Assembly: GCA_030610885.1 (NCBI GenBank)
Contig: JAUWQW010000014.1
Location: 1-34,898, forward strand
DNA from: Candidatus Aminicenantota bacterium
Lineage (GTDB): Bacteria; Acidobacteriota; Aminicenantia; UBA2199
DNA length: 34,898 nt
Direction: 5' to 3'
Shown here piece by piece: positions 10,151 through 19,106 of the stretch (position 1 is the stretch's first letter; each line of letters starts with the position of its first letter). The translations under genes were made by a program, and so were the position numbers. The notes below the pieces were generated by a model. The model made no database searches. It was not told the origin of the DNA and worked only from the letters and a program-made list of their open reading frames with translations.

Positions 10151-10210
10151 ACACATAACACATCGTTGCATCTAACATTTTTTCGCCGACGCTTCATAGC
10201 GGCAGGACAT
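10151..10210. repeat. attC-like half site downstream of the R-M pair
   Basis: ACACATAACACATCGTTGCATCTAAC matches ACACATAACAAATCGTTCCACCTGAC at 26186; no clear second (GTTRRRY) arm. Confidence 0.4.
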
Positions 10211-10253
10211 AAATAGTGACAGATGTCTATTTATTATCTATTATAATTTAAAA

Positions 10254-10955
10254 ATGACAAAATTAACATATGAATGGAGTTTTTTGGAAAAAATATTTTG
10301 TTGGGCTAGATATTTATATTGGTCTGATATTCATTTTAAAAAATTATGTATGTGGCTAGAAAAAGAGAAATTGGGAAAGGAAAACCCTTTAGGGTCACAT
10401 TTTTTTTATCTAATATCCCAGTTTTACGCAAGTTTGTATGTGGTTGTAGAGGGGTGGAAAGATCTGAAATTAAAGGACTCTCTAATAGATAATCTTCTGG
10501 ATAACGAGTTAGTAAAATTACTGAAACGATACCGGAATTCGGTTTATCATTATCAGCCCAAAATGTTAGAAGATAGATACATGGCTTTTTTGAAGAAATC
10601 AGAAACTACGGCGGAATGGACATCTCATCTCCACACAGAATTCTGTTATTTTTACATGAAGTTGTTATACAGTTTTGAAGGAAGTCCAGAACAATTGATG
10701 GAATTCATTAAATTCGCGAAAGAAAATGTAGGATGGTTACCTAAGGGAGAAGCTTCTGGGGCCATTTTTAATGGTATGGAAAAAACAAACAAGGTTAAAA
10801 GAATGTTGTATCAATATAGAGACACATCAAGTACCGCTGCAAAAGATTTGTGTAAAACTATTGTAGACTTAAATAAAATAGCCCGTCAAACCAGAAAAAG
10901 AGATTTACAGTGGAAATTGGAATTTATTCAAAAGAATTTAACACCCCAAAAATAA
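10254..10955 (+). CDS. Hypothetical protein (possible HEPN/Abi-like helical protein, unproven)
   Basis: 233 aa ORF; helical, with LLKRYRNSVYHYQPK resembling the RxxxxH region of HEPN-like proteins. Confidence 0.6.
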   Translation: MTKLTYEWSFLEKIFCWARYLYWSDIHFKKLCMWLEKEKLGKENPLGSHFFYLISQFYASLYVVVEGWKDLKLKDSLIDNLLDNELVKLLKRYRNSVYHYQPKMLEDRYMAFLKKSETTAEWTSHLHTEFCYFYMKLLYSFEGSPEQLMEFIKFAKENVGWLPKGEASGAIFNGMEKTNKVKRMLYQYRDTSSTAAKDLCKTIVDLNKIARQTRKRDLQWKLEFIQKNLTPQK

Positions 10956-10986
10956 ACAAAACAATTTTTTTATAAAAGGAGAGAGT

Positions 10987-11211
10987 ATGTTAAGAAAGGA
11001 AATAGAAGCAATTCTTGAAGATGATTTCATTAACTTTTTGAAACAAAACAACTTGTTGGAAAAATTCCAGAACAAAGAGATAGAATGTAGCCTATGCAAC
11101 ACTCCTATTACTCTCGATAATATATTCGCAATATACTTTGACCAGTCATTCAAATTCTGTTGTAATGACTTTTCTTGCGCTGAAAAATTCAACCAGAGAG
11201 AGAACAGATGA
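10987..11211 (+). CDS. Small Cys-rich (zinc-ribbon-like) protein
   Basis: 74 aa with CSLC...FCCNDFSC; strong RBS-like AAAAGGAGAGAGT upstream; overlaps next ORF. Confidence 0.6.
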   Translation: MLRKEIEAILEDDFINFLKQNNLLEKFQNKEIECSLCNTPITLDNIFAIYFDQSFKFCCNDFSCAEKFNQRENR

Positions 11212-12287
11212 GTATCCTGATTGTTATAATATTTATATTATTGGGAATCATTGTTTACTTTTTAAAAAATCCGGAAAAAGTTGATAAATGGAGTTATTTA
11301 ATCAATAAATTTTTACTATGGAGAACTGAAAGGAGAGAAAAAAAAATAATTTCAAAAGGTCTTGATTATAGAATTAGTAGTGTCGCAAAGAAAATCAACA
11401 ACGAAGCTAATGGGATTATACCTTTCGGAGTAAGAATACATTGGAAAAACGTAGAAGAAATTTCTACATTTGTACAAAAAAACAATGTAATAATTGTCTT
11501 AAAGAAAGAAGACAATTCTGATAAAAACATAATAGATGCATGTATGGCTTTCGTCCCCCAAGCAGTTTTACCTAAGGCTAGGAATGTTATAAGAAACGAT
11601 TTGATAAATTCAATTGACTACTATTTGATAAAAAAAATTTTAATGTCTGGGAATTATGACTCTGCTTACAATTTCTTTGTAAAAAATGTTTTAGATAAAA
11701 ACCATCTTGTAGATCGTCAATTAAAAACAACTATGAATGATTTATCAAATCTAGATTCGATCGGATTTTTCACAAGAGTCCTGCTTGAAGAATACAGAAA
11801 ACTAGGGAATTTAACTTATGGTACCTCAGAAGAATACAGATACAAAAGCGAAACATATGATTTTTTTAGATTTTTGAAAAACCTGTCCCAGAGATCGCCA
11901 GGTGATGACAAACCCCCACTAATTTTCAACGGTAAAAGAATAAAGATTGCAATTATTTTTGTGGCTAAAAAAGCAACTCTAATGAGTTGGGGAGTAGATG
12001 CCCATCTAAACAGAATAAAAGAAGATTGCCGATTAGGTGTTCAAAGAATTTTTGTTTTTTCCTACGCCCAAAGTATTAATGAAGTCATAAAAAGCGAGGA
12101 AGGATATGCCATCAGTGTCAAAAAAAGAAAATCATTTATTCCACTATCTCAAATCGAACGCCGATGTAAAGACCTAAATTGTATCAGATTAGTTAAAAAG
12201 CAGATGTATAAAACATTTGATACGACTGGTCGTAAAAGAACAGCTAAATTTTTGTTATATGAAGTCATTCCAACAGGCGATCTTTAA
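11208..12287 (+). CDS. Membrane-anchored hypothetical protein
   Basis: 359 aa; one N-terminal TM helix then a soluble domain; ATGA overlap with the 74-aa ORF. Confidence 0.7.
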   Translation: MSILIVIIFILLGIIVYFLKNPEKVDKWSYLINKFLLWRTERREKKIISKGLDYRISSVAKKINNEANGIIPFGVRIHWKNVEEISTFVQKNNVIIVLKKEDNSDKNIIDACMAFVPQAVLPKARNVIRNDLINSIDYYLIKKILMSGNYDSAYNFFVKNVLDKNHLVDRQLKTTMNDLSNLDSIGFFTRVLLEEYRKLGNLTYGTSEEYRYKSETYDFFRFLKNLSQRSPGDDKPPLIFNGKRIKIAIIFVAKKATLMSWGVDAHLNRIKEDCRLGVQRIFVFSYAQSINEVIKSEEGYAISVKKRKSFIPLSQIERRCKDLNCIRLVKKQMYKTFDTTGRKRTAKFLLYEVIPTGDL

Positions 12288-12453
12288 ACAATATGTTTTT
12301 ATCATTCCCAGCAGCTAAAAATGAATGATTTGTAAGCGCCTCCCTTTATATTTACAATCATATTTTAATTTATTAAGATTTTTTATTTAAATATATTTCC
12401 AAATATTAATCGGCAGTAGATAGTAGATTAAAAACATCTTCTACTGTATTCTG

Positions 12454-12480
12454 GGATCAGGTCTTGTATTTTGCAATGTT
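12454..12480. repeat. Degenerate RAYT-end-like sequence
   Basis: GGATCAGGTCTTGTATTTTGCAATGTT resembles GGGTCAGGTCTTGTTTTTTGCATTGTT at 27293. Confidence 0.6.
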
Positions 12481-12544
12481 TTTTATAATAAATTTTATTT
12501 TTAAATTCTCAAATATGTATGCTTGATTCCAAGTCCCCTGAAGT

Positions 12545-12778
12545 AATGGTCATATTGAAAGGTTTAATAGAACTATTCAAGAGCAATTTGTGCAATGGCA
12601 TGAGGAGGATTTATACGAAGATATACAAGAATTTAATAGAAAACTAATGGGGGATTTGATCTGGTATAATACAGAAAAACCTCATAGGAGTATTAACAAA
12701 TTATCTCCTATGATGTATTATATTAATGTGGTTATTAAGAATAAAAAAAACTCTCTAATATGTTATGGATTCTTATAG
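12545..12778 (+). pseudogene. Transposase remnant (rve/DDE integrase C-terminus)
   Basis: NGHIERFNRTIQEQFVQWHEEDLYEDIQEFNRKLMGDLIWYNTEKPHRSINKLSPMMYYI; upstream part absent, with a likely 1-nt frameshift before NGHIER. Confidence 0.8.
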
Positions 12779-13057
12779 GTATTTGCTTTATTATATAATA
12801 TTGAGTATGATAAATCATAACAAGAAAAAGAATAAGGGTGTATGGAACAGGATCTTTATTTTTTTTGTATATTTTGTTGACAATATAAATCGTATAAGTA
12901 AAATGTATGTAATGTCAGAATACATAAAATTTTTGAGGAAAATAAAAGAAGTATATGTAAAAAGCCTTAGAAAAAGCTGGAATCAAATTCTTTTAAAATT
13001 ACCGCATAATCTCTTTTATATTAATCAGATAAAATTTTTGAAAAAAGGAGGTTTTAG

Positions 13058-14068
13058 ATGAAAAGAAAAATCTGGATAGGAATCACTATTGTCGTAGTTG
13101 TGGTCATAATGTTAGTCGCGACTGCTCTTATGAACGGCTGTGCAAAGCAGCCGTCGCCAAAGAAATTAGATTTAGTGCTTGCAGTTAATGTTACGACTTA
13201 TTCAGCCCCAGTTTACATTGCTCTGGCGAAGGGCTTTTGGGAAGAAGAGGGTTTGAAAATAACCAGAAAGGATTTTGCTGCTGGTCGATTTTGCTTAGAT
13301 GCAATTCTGGGAGGAAAAGCCGATTTTGGTACTGTGGCAGAAGCACCTATGGTTTTTGTCGGACTGACAGGACAAAAGGCTTTGATAATAGCAACTATGG
13401 CTTCTGGTGACAATGAGATGAAAGTCATAGCTCGAAAAGACCATGGCATCGTTTCACCCCTGGACATAAAGGGCAAGAAAGTTGCGGCACTCGTTAGTAC
13501 TGTGTCAGAATTCTTTTTGTATCTCTTCCTAAATGAGCACGGAATGACGATGTCTAACATAAATCTTGTCAACCTAAAGCCGGCAGAAATGCCCAACGCT
13601 CTGATAAATGGTGACATCGACGCTTTTGCAGTATGGGAACCTTTCGTTTACAATGCCGGCAAAGTATTAAATGAAAAGGCAACAGTCCTCTCTTCAAAAG
13701 GGCTTTATGACATTCCGTTTAATATCGTAATTCCTGAGGAACTTGCGCAGAAATATCCTGAAACTATAAAAAGTATTTTACGAGGATTGGTCAAAGCGGA
13801 GCAATTTATTGGCACAAATAGGAAAGAGGCTTTAGAGATAATTTCAAAGGAAGTTGGACTTTCTACCGATGTTCTTGAAGGGTTAGCCAAAGATATTAAA
13901 TTTGAATTAATGCTAAACAACTCAACTATTGACCTGATGGAGAGAGAGGCAAAATGGGCTATTGAAGCCGGTTATGCTCCGAAAGATGCGAAAATTCCAG
14001 ATTATCGCTCATTGTTCTATACTAAGGCACTGAAAAGTCTCAATCCAAAAGCAGTTACCATTGAGTAA
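13058..14068 (+). CDS. ABC transporter substrate-binding lipoprotein, NitT/TauT/NMT1-like
   Basis: Lipobox-like NGCAK; SAPVYIALAKGFWEEEGL and GKKVA motifs. Confidence 0.9.
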   Translation: MKRKIWIGITIVVVVVIMLVATALMNGCAKQPSPKKLDLVLAVNVTTYSAPVYIALAKGFWEEEGLKITRKDFAAGRFCLDAILGGKADFGTVAEAPMVFVGLTGQKALIIATMASGDNEMKVIARKDHGIVSPLDIKGKKVAALVSTVSEFFLYLFLNEHGMTMSNINLVNLKPAEMPNALINGDIDAFAVWEPFVYNAGKVLNEKATVLSSKGLYDIPFNIVIPEELAQKYPETIKSILRGLVKAEQFIGTNRKEALEIISKEVGLSTDVLEGLAKDIKFELMLNNSTIDLMEREAKWAIEAGYAPKDAKIPDYRSLFYTKALKSLNPKAVTIE

Positions 14069-14084
14069 TTGGTATTTGTGAGCT

Positions 14085-14858
14085 ATGATTCCATTCATTA
14101 AAAAACTCAGCTCGAAGCGACTCGCTATCCTCGTACCAATCCCACTGTTTCTGCTGTTGTGGGAGATAGTGTCACGAGTTGGTTTGTATAATGCCGCCCT
14201 TTTCCCTCCACCCAGCAGAGCTTTATTAGCGCTCATCGAAATGCTGAAGGAAGGAACTCTACTTTCTGATGCTTTTATCAGTGTTAAAAGGGTATCTATT
14301 GGATTTTGTCTTGGTTCATTTGCAGGGATTAGTATTGGCACTCTCACAGGAAGAAGCAAATTTTTCGGAATAACACTCGGGCAGCTTATACAGCTTTTTC
14401 GCCCTATACCTGTGATAGCTTTTGTTTCCTTAACCATTATATTTTTTGGTCTTGGTGAGTTCTCCAAATATTTTCTCATAACATGGGGTGTCTTTTTTCC
14501 TGTCTGGTTGAATACAGACACTGGAATTTCAAGAGTAGAAAGTAGCTATTTAAGGGCAGCCCAAAGCCTAGGGGCAAATACGAGACGACTTCTTACTGAA
14601 GTAATAATCCCTGCAGCTTTGCCTTATATTGCAGCTGGCATGCGAATAGGTATCGCAGTGGCATACATTTGCCTAATCGTCGCTGAAATGACTGGTGCTT
14701 CTGAAGGACTCGGCTATCGTATTGAGATAACTCGTTTAGTATTCAGGATTGATAAAATGATTGGGATTCTGGTTGTCCTCGGAGTGTTGGGGGCATTATC
14801 TGATGGTGCTTTTGTATGGTTTAGAAACAAGTTACTCCCATGGCATAAATGGATTTAA
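14085..14858 (+). CDS. ABC transporter permease (SsuC/TauC-like)
   Basis: LGANTRRLLTEVIIPAALPYIAAGMRIGIAVAYICLIVAEM typical of BPD_transp_1. Confidence 0.92.
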   Translation: MIPFIKKLSSKRLAILVPIPLFLLLWEIVSRVGLYNAALFPPPSRALLALIEMLKEGTLLSDAFISVKRVSIGFCLGSFAGISIGTLTGRSKFFGITLGQLIQLFRPIPVIAFVSLTIIFFGLGEFSKYFLITWGVFFPVWLNTDTGISRVESSYLRAAQSLGANTRRLLTEVIIPAALPYIAAGMRIGIAVAYICLIVAEMTGASEGLGYRIEITRLVFRIDKMIGILVVLGVLGALSDGAFVWFRNKLLPWHKWI

Positions 14859-15688
14859 AAGAGAAATACAAAATGAAAGGAGACAGTGTCGTAATCCCCA
14901 AAATATCAGTTAGAAACTTGACAGTCATTTATAGGGGAAATCATGATACGCCTGCTGTACAAGACTTCTCGTTTAATGTCCCGGCTGGAGGATTTACCAG
15001 TCTTTTAGGAACTTCCGGCTGTGGTAAGTCAACCATAATCAATGCAATTGCTGGTTTTGTTCCCCCAACTAAAGGACAGGTACTGATGGATGGCAACCCA
15101 ATAATGGGACCCGGACCCGACCGTGTCGTTGTATTTCAAGATTATGTACTTTTTCCATGGAAAACAGTTTTGGGAAATGTTGAATTCGGTCCCAGGATGA
15201 GCGGGAAAAGTAAGAATGATTGTGAAAATATTGCCAAAGAATATATTGAACTAGTTGGGTTGCGGGGATATGAGCATAAATATCCTGGAGAACTTTCTGG
15301 TGGAATGGCTCAGAGAGTTGGTTTAGCACGCGCATTGGCAAGTGAGGAAACAGGTGTAATTTTAATGGATGAACCTTTTGGTTCACTCGATGCGCAAACT
15401 CGCTTAATAATGCAGGAATTATTGTTGAAAATCTGGGAGGATCTTCACAAAACCATAGTTTTTGTAACCCATGATGTGGATGAAGCCATATTGCTGGCCG
15501 AAGAAATCATAATAATGACTGCTTCTCCGGGAAGAGTGAAAAAGGTTATAGATGTTCCTATGTCAAGACCTCGTTCTTATCGTGATATAGCCAGTGCTGA
15601 ATATATACAGATTAAAGGAGAAGTGCTTACATTGATAAGAGAAGAAACCCTTAAGATAATGAATGTTTCAAGTTTAGTCAAAAAATAG
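14849..15688 (+). CDS. ABC transporter ATP-binding protein (SsuB/TauB-like)
   Basis: Walker A GTSGCGKST, LSGGMAQRVGLARAL signature, Walker B VILMDEPFGSLD. Confidence 0.95.
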   Translation: MDLKEKYKMKGDSVVIPKISVRNLTVIYRGNHDTPAVQDFSFNVPAGGFTSLLGTSGCGKSTIINAIAGFVPPTKGQVLMDGNPIMGPGPDRVVVFQDYVLFPWKTVLGNVEFGPRMSGKSKNDCENIAKEYIELVGLRGYEHKYPGELSGGMAQRVGLARALASEETGVILMDEPFGSLDAQTRLIMQELLLKIWEDLHKTIVFVTHDVDEAILLAEEIIIMTASPGRVKKVIDVPMSRPRSYRDIASAEYIQIKGEVLTLIREETLKIMNVSSLVKK

Positions 15689-15699
15689 GAGGTGCTCTC

Positions 15700-16353
15700 A
15701 TGTGTATCCAAGATGCCGCAAGCTTTCTTACACAGGTTTTTCTCCCCATAACTATAGGGATGGCAGCATTATTTTACACCTTTGCATTCACTTTTTTCAA
15801 GAACTTACTTCATGAGCTAGATGAATATTTAAAAAATGAACTAAAATCTGATCCTAATAAAGAAATGTCAATAAAAGAAAAAGAAATAAAAAAAAAAGAA
15901 GAGTATTGCAACATTGTCAACTACTGTCATTTAGGAGAACTGATTATGCACCTTCTTTTTTCGTGGTGTACATTTTCTTTTCTTTTTGGCGTGTTTAGCT
16001 ATATGGGTCTGAATTCAATGTATATGACTTCGGATCCAATTTGGTGGAAGATAATACTTGGAATCGTTTTAGCATTCTTGTGTGCATTATCTGTTAGATT
16101 GATATATCGTGACTTAAATAATAAAAAAATTAAAGTAATCGGGCTCGGAACTGCTTTTCTTCTTGCTGTGCCAACCCTGGGCTCATTTTTTATTTTATTC
16201 TTAATATTTTGTCATGATCTATCCAAAATATTGCCAGTTATTCTACTGCTTATGCTAATGGGTTTGGTATTCTATTTACTATACTGGTTCTTTATGTCTT
16301 TTAAATATTCTCCTCTGCGATCTTTGCAGGAATTACGAGGTACCGTAAATTAG
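15700..16353 (+). CDS. Hypothetical multi-pass membrane protein
   Basis: 217 aa, several hydrophobic segments, RBS AGGAGGTGCT upstream. Confidence 0.7.
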   Translation: MCIQDAASFLTQVFLPITIGMAALFYTFAFTFFKNLLHELDEYLKNELKSDPNKEMSIKEKEIKKKEEYCNIVNYCHLGELIMHLLFSWCTFSFLFGVFSYMGLNSMYMTSDPIWWKIILGIVLAFLCALSVRLIYRDLNNKKIKVIGLGTAFLLAVPTLGSFFILFLIFCHDLSKILPVILLLMLMGLVFYLLYWFFMSFKYSPLRSLQELRGTVN

Positions 16354-16363
16354 GTCGGACCAA

Positions 16364-18007
16364 GTGATCACAACCGGGAAAGGAAGTATGGAATTAAAAA
16401 AACATATAATGTTGATTGCAATGCCCACGCCCGTGGGATTTGCGAATACATTAGCAGATGTATCATTTGAGCAAATAGGGTTGGGATATATTGCGGCAGT
16501 ACTTGAGAATAGAGGGCATGATGTTCTCCTATTCGACGCTTATTCAAGGGAGTTAGAGGAATTAAAAATCAACGAAAAAATCGCAGGTTTTAAGCCAGAT
16601 TTCGTGTGTTTATCGCCAACATATCTGTCTTGGGATGTAACAATAAGAATTCTCCAAGCAACGAAAAGGATTAGTCCGGGGATTAAGGCGATACTCGGTG
16701 GTCCCCATGTATCTTTCGAACCTGTTTTAAGTCAAGCTTTAAGGAGATTTGATTGTATTGATTACATAATAAGAGGAGAGGGAGAAAGAAGTATAATATC
16801 TATGGTAGAGGATATTGATACAAAGACGATTAGCAGCACTCCTGGAGTGTGTTATAGAAATAAAGATGGAACACTCCACATTTCGGATGAGTTGTCTGAG
16901 CAAGTAGAAAATCTGGACGAACTTCCTTTTCCTTTAAGAGATATTGAGCCACTGTCAGGAAAATCGATGCGTATTACCACTTCGAGAGGATGTTATAGCA
17001 AAGGCAAGGGTTGTGGTTTTTGTCAAATGCCTCTTCAAAATCCACATGGCTGGAGAGGTAGAAGCCCAAAGAATGTTGTTGACGAAATTGAATTTTGGGC
17101 AAAGAAGGGGCATAGAAGTTTCGTATGTGCAGAGGGTGATTTCTTAGGCCTATCCAAGTATGGAATCAAAAGAGCTGGCGAAATCGGGGAGGAAATACTG
17201 CGAAGAAATCTAGATATTCGTCTTAGGGTATTTGGTGGAGTTTCTGGTATAATTGCTGCTGAAAAAGATGGTGTTCTCTCCACATTAAAAAAAGCTGGTC
17301 TCGAAAGAATGTATCCGGGCGTCGAAGCAGGTAATGAAGAGGATTTGAAACTCTATGAAAAGAATATCACAATAGACCAAATTAAAAAATCAATTGACAT
17401 TCTCAGAAAAAGGAGTATTGGTTTGCAAATTGGGTTCATTATGTTTAATCCATGGAGCAACAGTAACCGACTGATAGCCAATGTTTCTTTACTTAAGCAA
17501 ATTGACCAGGCTCACTTATGGTTTAATTTTGCATACAGACTCGGTCTGTTTCCGGGAACACGACTACTTAGTAGAGTATGTGAAGAGGAATTATTACTTA
17601 AGCCTATGGATAGTGTAGGATTAGGAAGCGAGCTTGTTCACAATTATCGGTTCAAGGTGCCTTATATAGCACAGATTGTGGACGCGTGCGCAGAGATTCT
17701 CCGCGCAGAAGTAGTTATTCGAGTAGATAGATTGCTTATTACTGCTGGAGTGCTTACTTCTGATTCCACTCTGGATGAAAATAACTATCCTCTAGATTCT
17801 CGCAGATCAAACATGAAAAGAGAGTATGAAAAATTCAAAGAGATTCTCGCGAATCTTAATAATATTACTTTTTTTAGCATATTAGAACTTTGTGAACGTA
17901 ATGGCTTAGATAAAGAATTAGAAAATATTATCAGTCGTCACCTTACCAATCTGGAGGAAAATGTACCATATGTCGAGAAGTTATGTAATAACGTGACAGC
18001 GATATGA
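16364..18007 (+). CDS. B12-binding-domain radical SAM protein
   Basis: N-terminal cobalamin-binding-like Rossmann region (FEQIGLGYIAAVLENRGHDV), then TTSRGCYSKGKGCGFCQMP; ATG at 16388 is an alternative start. Confidence 0.88.
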   Translation: MITTGKGSMELKKHIMLIAMPTPVGFANTLADVSFEQIGLGYIAAVLENRGHDVLLFDAYSRELEELKINEKIAGFKPDFVCLSPTYLSWDVTIRILQATKRISPGIKAILGGPHVSFEPVLSQALRRFDCIDYIIRGEGERSIISMVEDIDTKTISSTPGVCYRNKDGTLHISDELSEQVENLDELPFPLRDIEPLSGKSMRITTSRGCYSKGKGCGFCQMPLQNPHGWRGRSPKNVVDEIEFWAKKGHRSFVCAEGDFLGLSKYGIKRAGEIGEEILRRNLDIRLRVFGGVSGIIAAEKDGVLSTLKKAGLERMYPGVEAGNEEDLKLYEKNITIDQIKKSIDILRKRSIGLQIGFIMFNPWSNSNRLIANVSLLKQIDQAHLWFNFAYRLGLFPGTRLLSRVCEEELLLKPMDSVGLGSELVHNYRFKVPYIAQIVDACAEILRAEVVIRVDRLLITAGVLTSDSTLDENNYPLDSRRSNMKREYEKFKEILANLNNITFFSILELCERNGLDKELENIISRHLTNLEENVPYVEKLCNNVTAI

Positions 18008-18099
18008 ATTGATAGTGGATTTTAACTCGAAAGTTGAGCAATGAGTTTGGGCGCGAAAACTAAGTTTTCACAACACAAACACAGTTTCTGCAGTCCAGT

Positions 18100-18353
18100 A
18101 TAATTGGGGCTTTTTTTGCCGGAATTGCTGGAAGTCTTTATCCCCGAATTATGTAGATACTGTATTTGAAAAGATAAAAGAGATTAATAAAGAAGGAACA
18201 ACCATTCTCCTTGTTGAGCAGAATGCGAGAATGGCTTTTGAATATGCAGATAGAGGTTATGTATTTGAAATAGGTAAAATCGCTTTTGAAGATAAAGCAA
18301 AAAATCTCCTTGAAAATGATAAGGTCAGAAAGTCATTTTTAGGAGAAATTTAA
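18100..18353 (+). pseudogene. Decayed branched-chain amino-acid ABC transporter: LivM fragment joined to LivF C-terminus
   Basis: IIGAFFAGIAGSLY (LivM-like), then in another frame SPNYVDTVFEKIKEINKEGTTILLVEQNARMAFEYADRGYVFEIGKIAFEDKAKNLLENDKVRKSFLGEI* (LivF-like). Confidence 0.8.
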
Positions 18354-18384
18354 TCTCAATTGCAATTTATAATGTTCTGCCAAG

Positions 18385-18433
18385 AAAATAGTTTAGAGGA
18401 AGATACATTTACTTCAAAATAGCAATTTACATC
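18385..18433. repeat. Direct repeat flanking AOR module, copy A
   Basis: aaaatagtttagaggaagatacatttacttcaaaatagcaatttacatc; matches 20934-20982. Confidence 0.85.
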
Positions 18434-18434
18434 C

Positions 18435-19043
18435 CTAACAAACTTTTACTGAAAAAAATACAAGATCGTTTTGTAATACAAATTCCCCTTTCTCTATTAA
18501 ACTGTATCCAACTGGTTTTTTATTCAATAAAATCTCTTTGTTTCCATGCCAGAAATCCTTTGATTGATTTGTCAGGAAATCTGTAAGATCGGAAGATTTA
18601 AAAAAAATACCCTTTTTCAAAAAGTCGGGGCCCAGTTCTTTCATCACTATATTGAAAAATTTTAAATTGACCATACATTTTTCTTGCGAGGGGGTATCTG
18701 GACCCTTTTTATATGTAATTGAATCGCGGAAAGATGCATAAAAACTTCCACGTCTCATTACTGCACCCACTAACCCGGGCATAGCTCCTGAAAGTGCAAT
18801 GGATGAGCCATCATGTATGACAGTTTTATCAATATCATCCACTGGTTTTCCATCCAGGAAGATAGTGCTAATCCTTTCTGCAATGTAATCTGAACTTATC
18901 TTCTGCTGCATACAGAGAAGCTCATTTAAGCTGCATCCTGCCCGAGACCAGATTATAAATCCCTTTTGAAGGATAGGGAGTATTCTCGCTAATACATGTT
19001 CCTCAACACATAAAGAGAGAGTTGTTAATTTACTATTATTCAT
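18435..19043 (-). CDS. AOR-associated hypothetical protein (MoaD-like central region possible)
   Basis: Contains FLDGKPVDDIDKTVIHDGSSIALSGAMPGLVGAVMRRG; next gene after the AOR subunit on the same strand. Confidence 0.7.
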   Translation of the reverse strand: MNNSKLTTLSLCVEEHVLARILPILQKGFIIWSRAGCSLNELLCMQQKISSDYIAERISTIFLDGKPVDDIDKTVIHDGSSIALSGAMPGLVGAVMRRGSFYASFRDSITYKKGPDTPSQEKCMVNLKFFNIVMKELGPDFLKKGIFFKSSDLTDFLTNQSKDFWHGNKEILLNKKPVGYSLIEKGEFVLQNDLVFFSVKVC

Positions 19044-19106
19044 TTCATATTAAAACAGCTGCCAGGGCTTGAGAAACCCCATCAGTTTAAAACGCCTTGC
19101 TTTTAT

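Noticed and set aside
12765-13061. 98-aa plus-strand ORF upstream of the ABC operon
   Set aside because: Covers a REP-like fragment and AT-rich leader; no protein-like composition.
13213-13617. Antisense ORF opposite the ABC substrate-binding gene (also 13705-13920, 14009-14521, 15069-15386)
   Set aside because: Opposite strand of clear coding genes; no recognisable motifs or RBS; shadow ORFs.
18104-18120. TTGGGGCTTTTTTTGCC with GG-N10-GC spacing
   Set aside because: Lies inside the decayed livM fragment, poor match to TGGCAC, no activator sites; probably chance.
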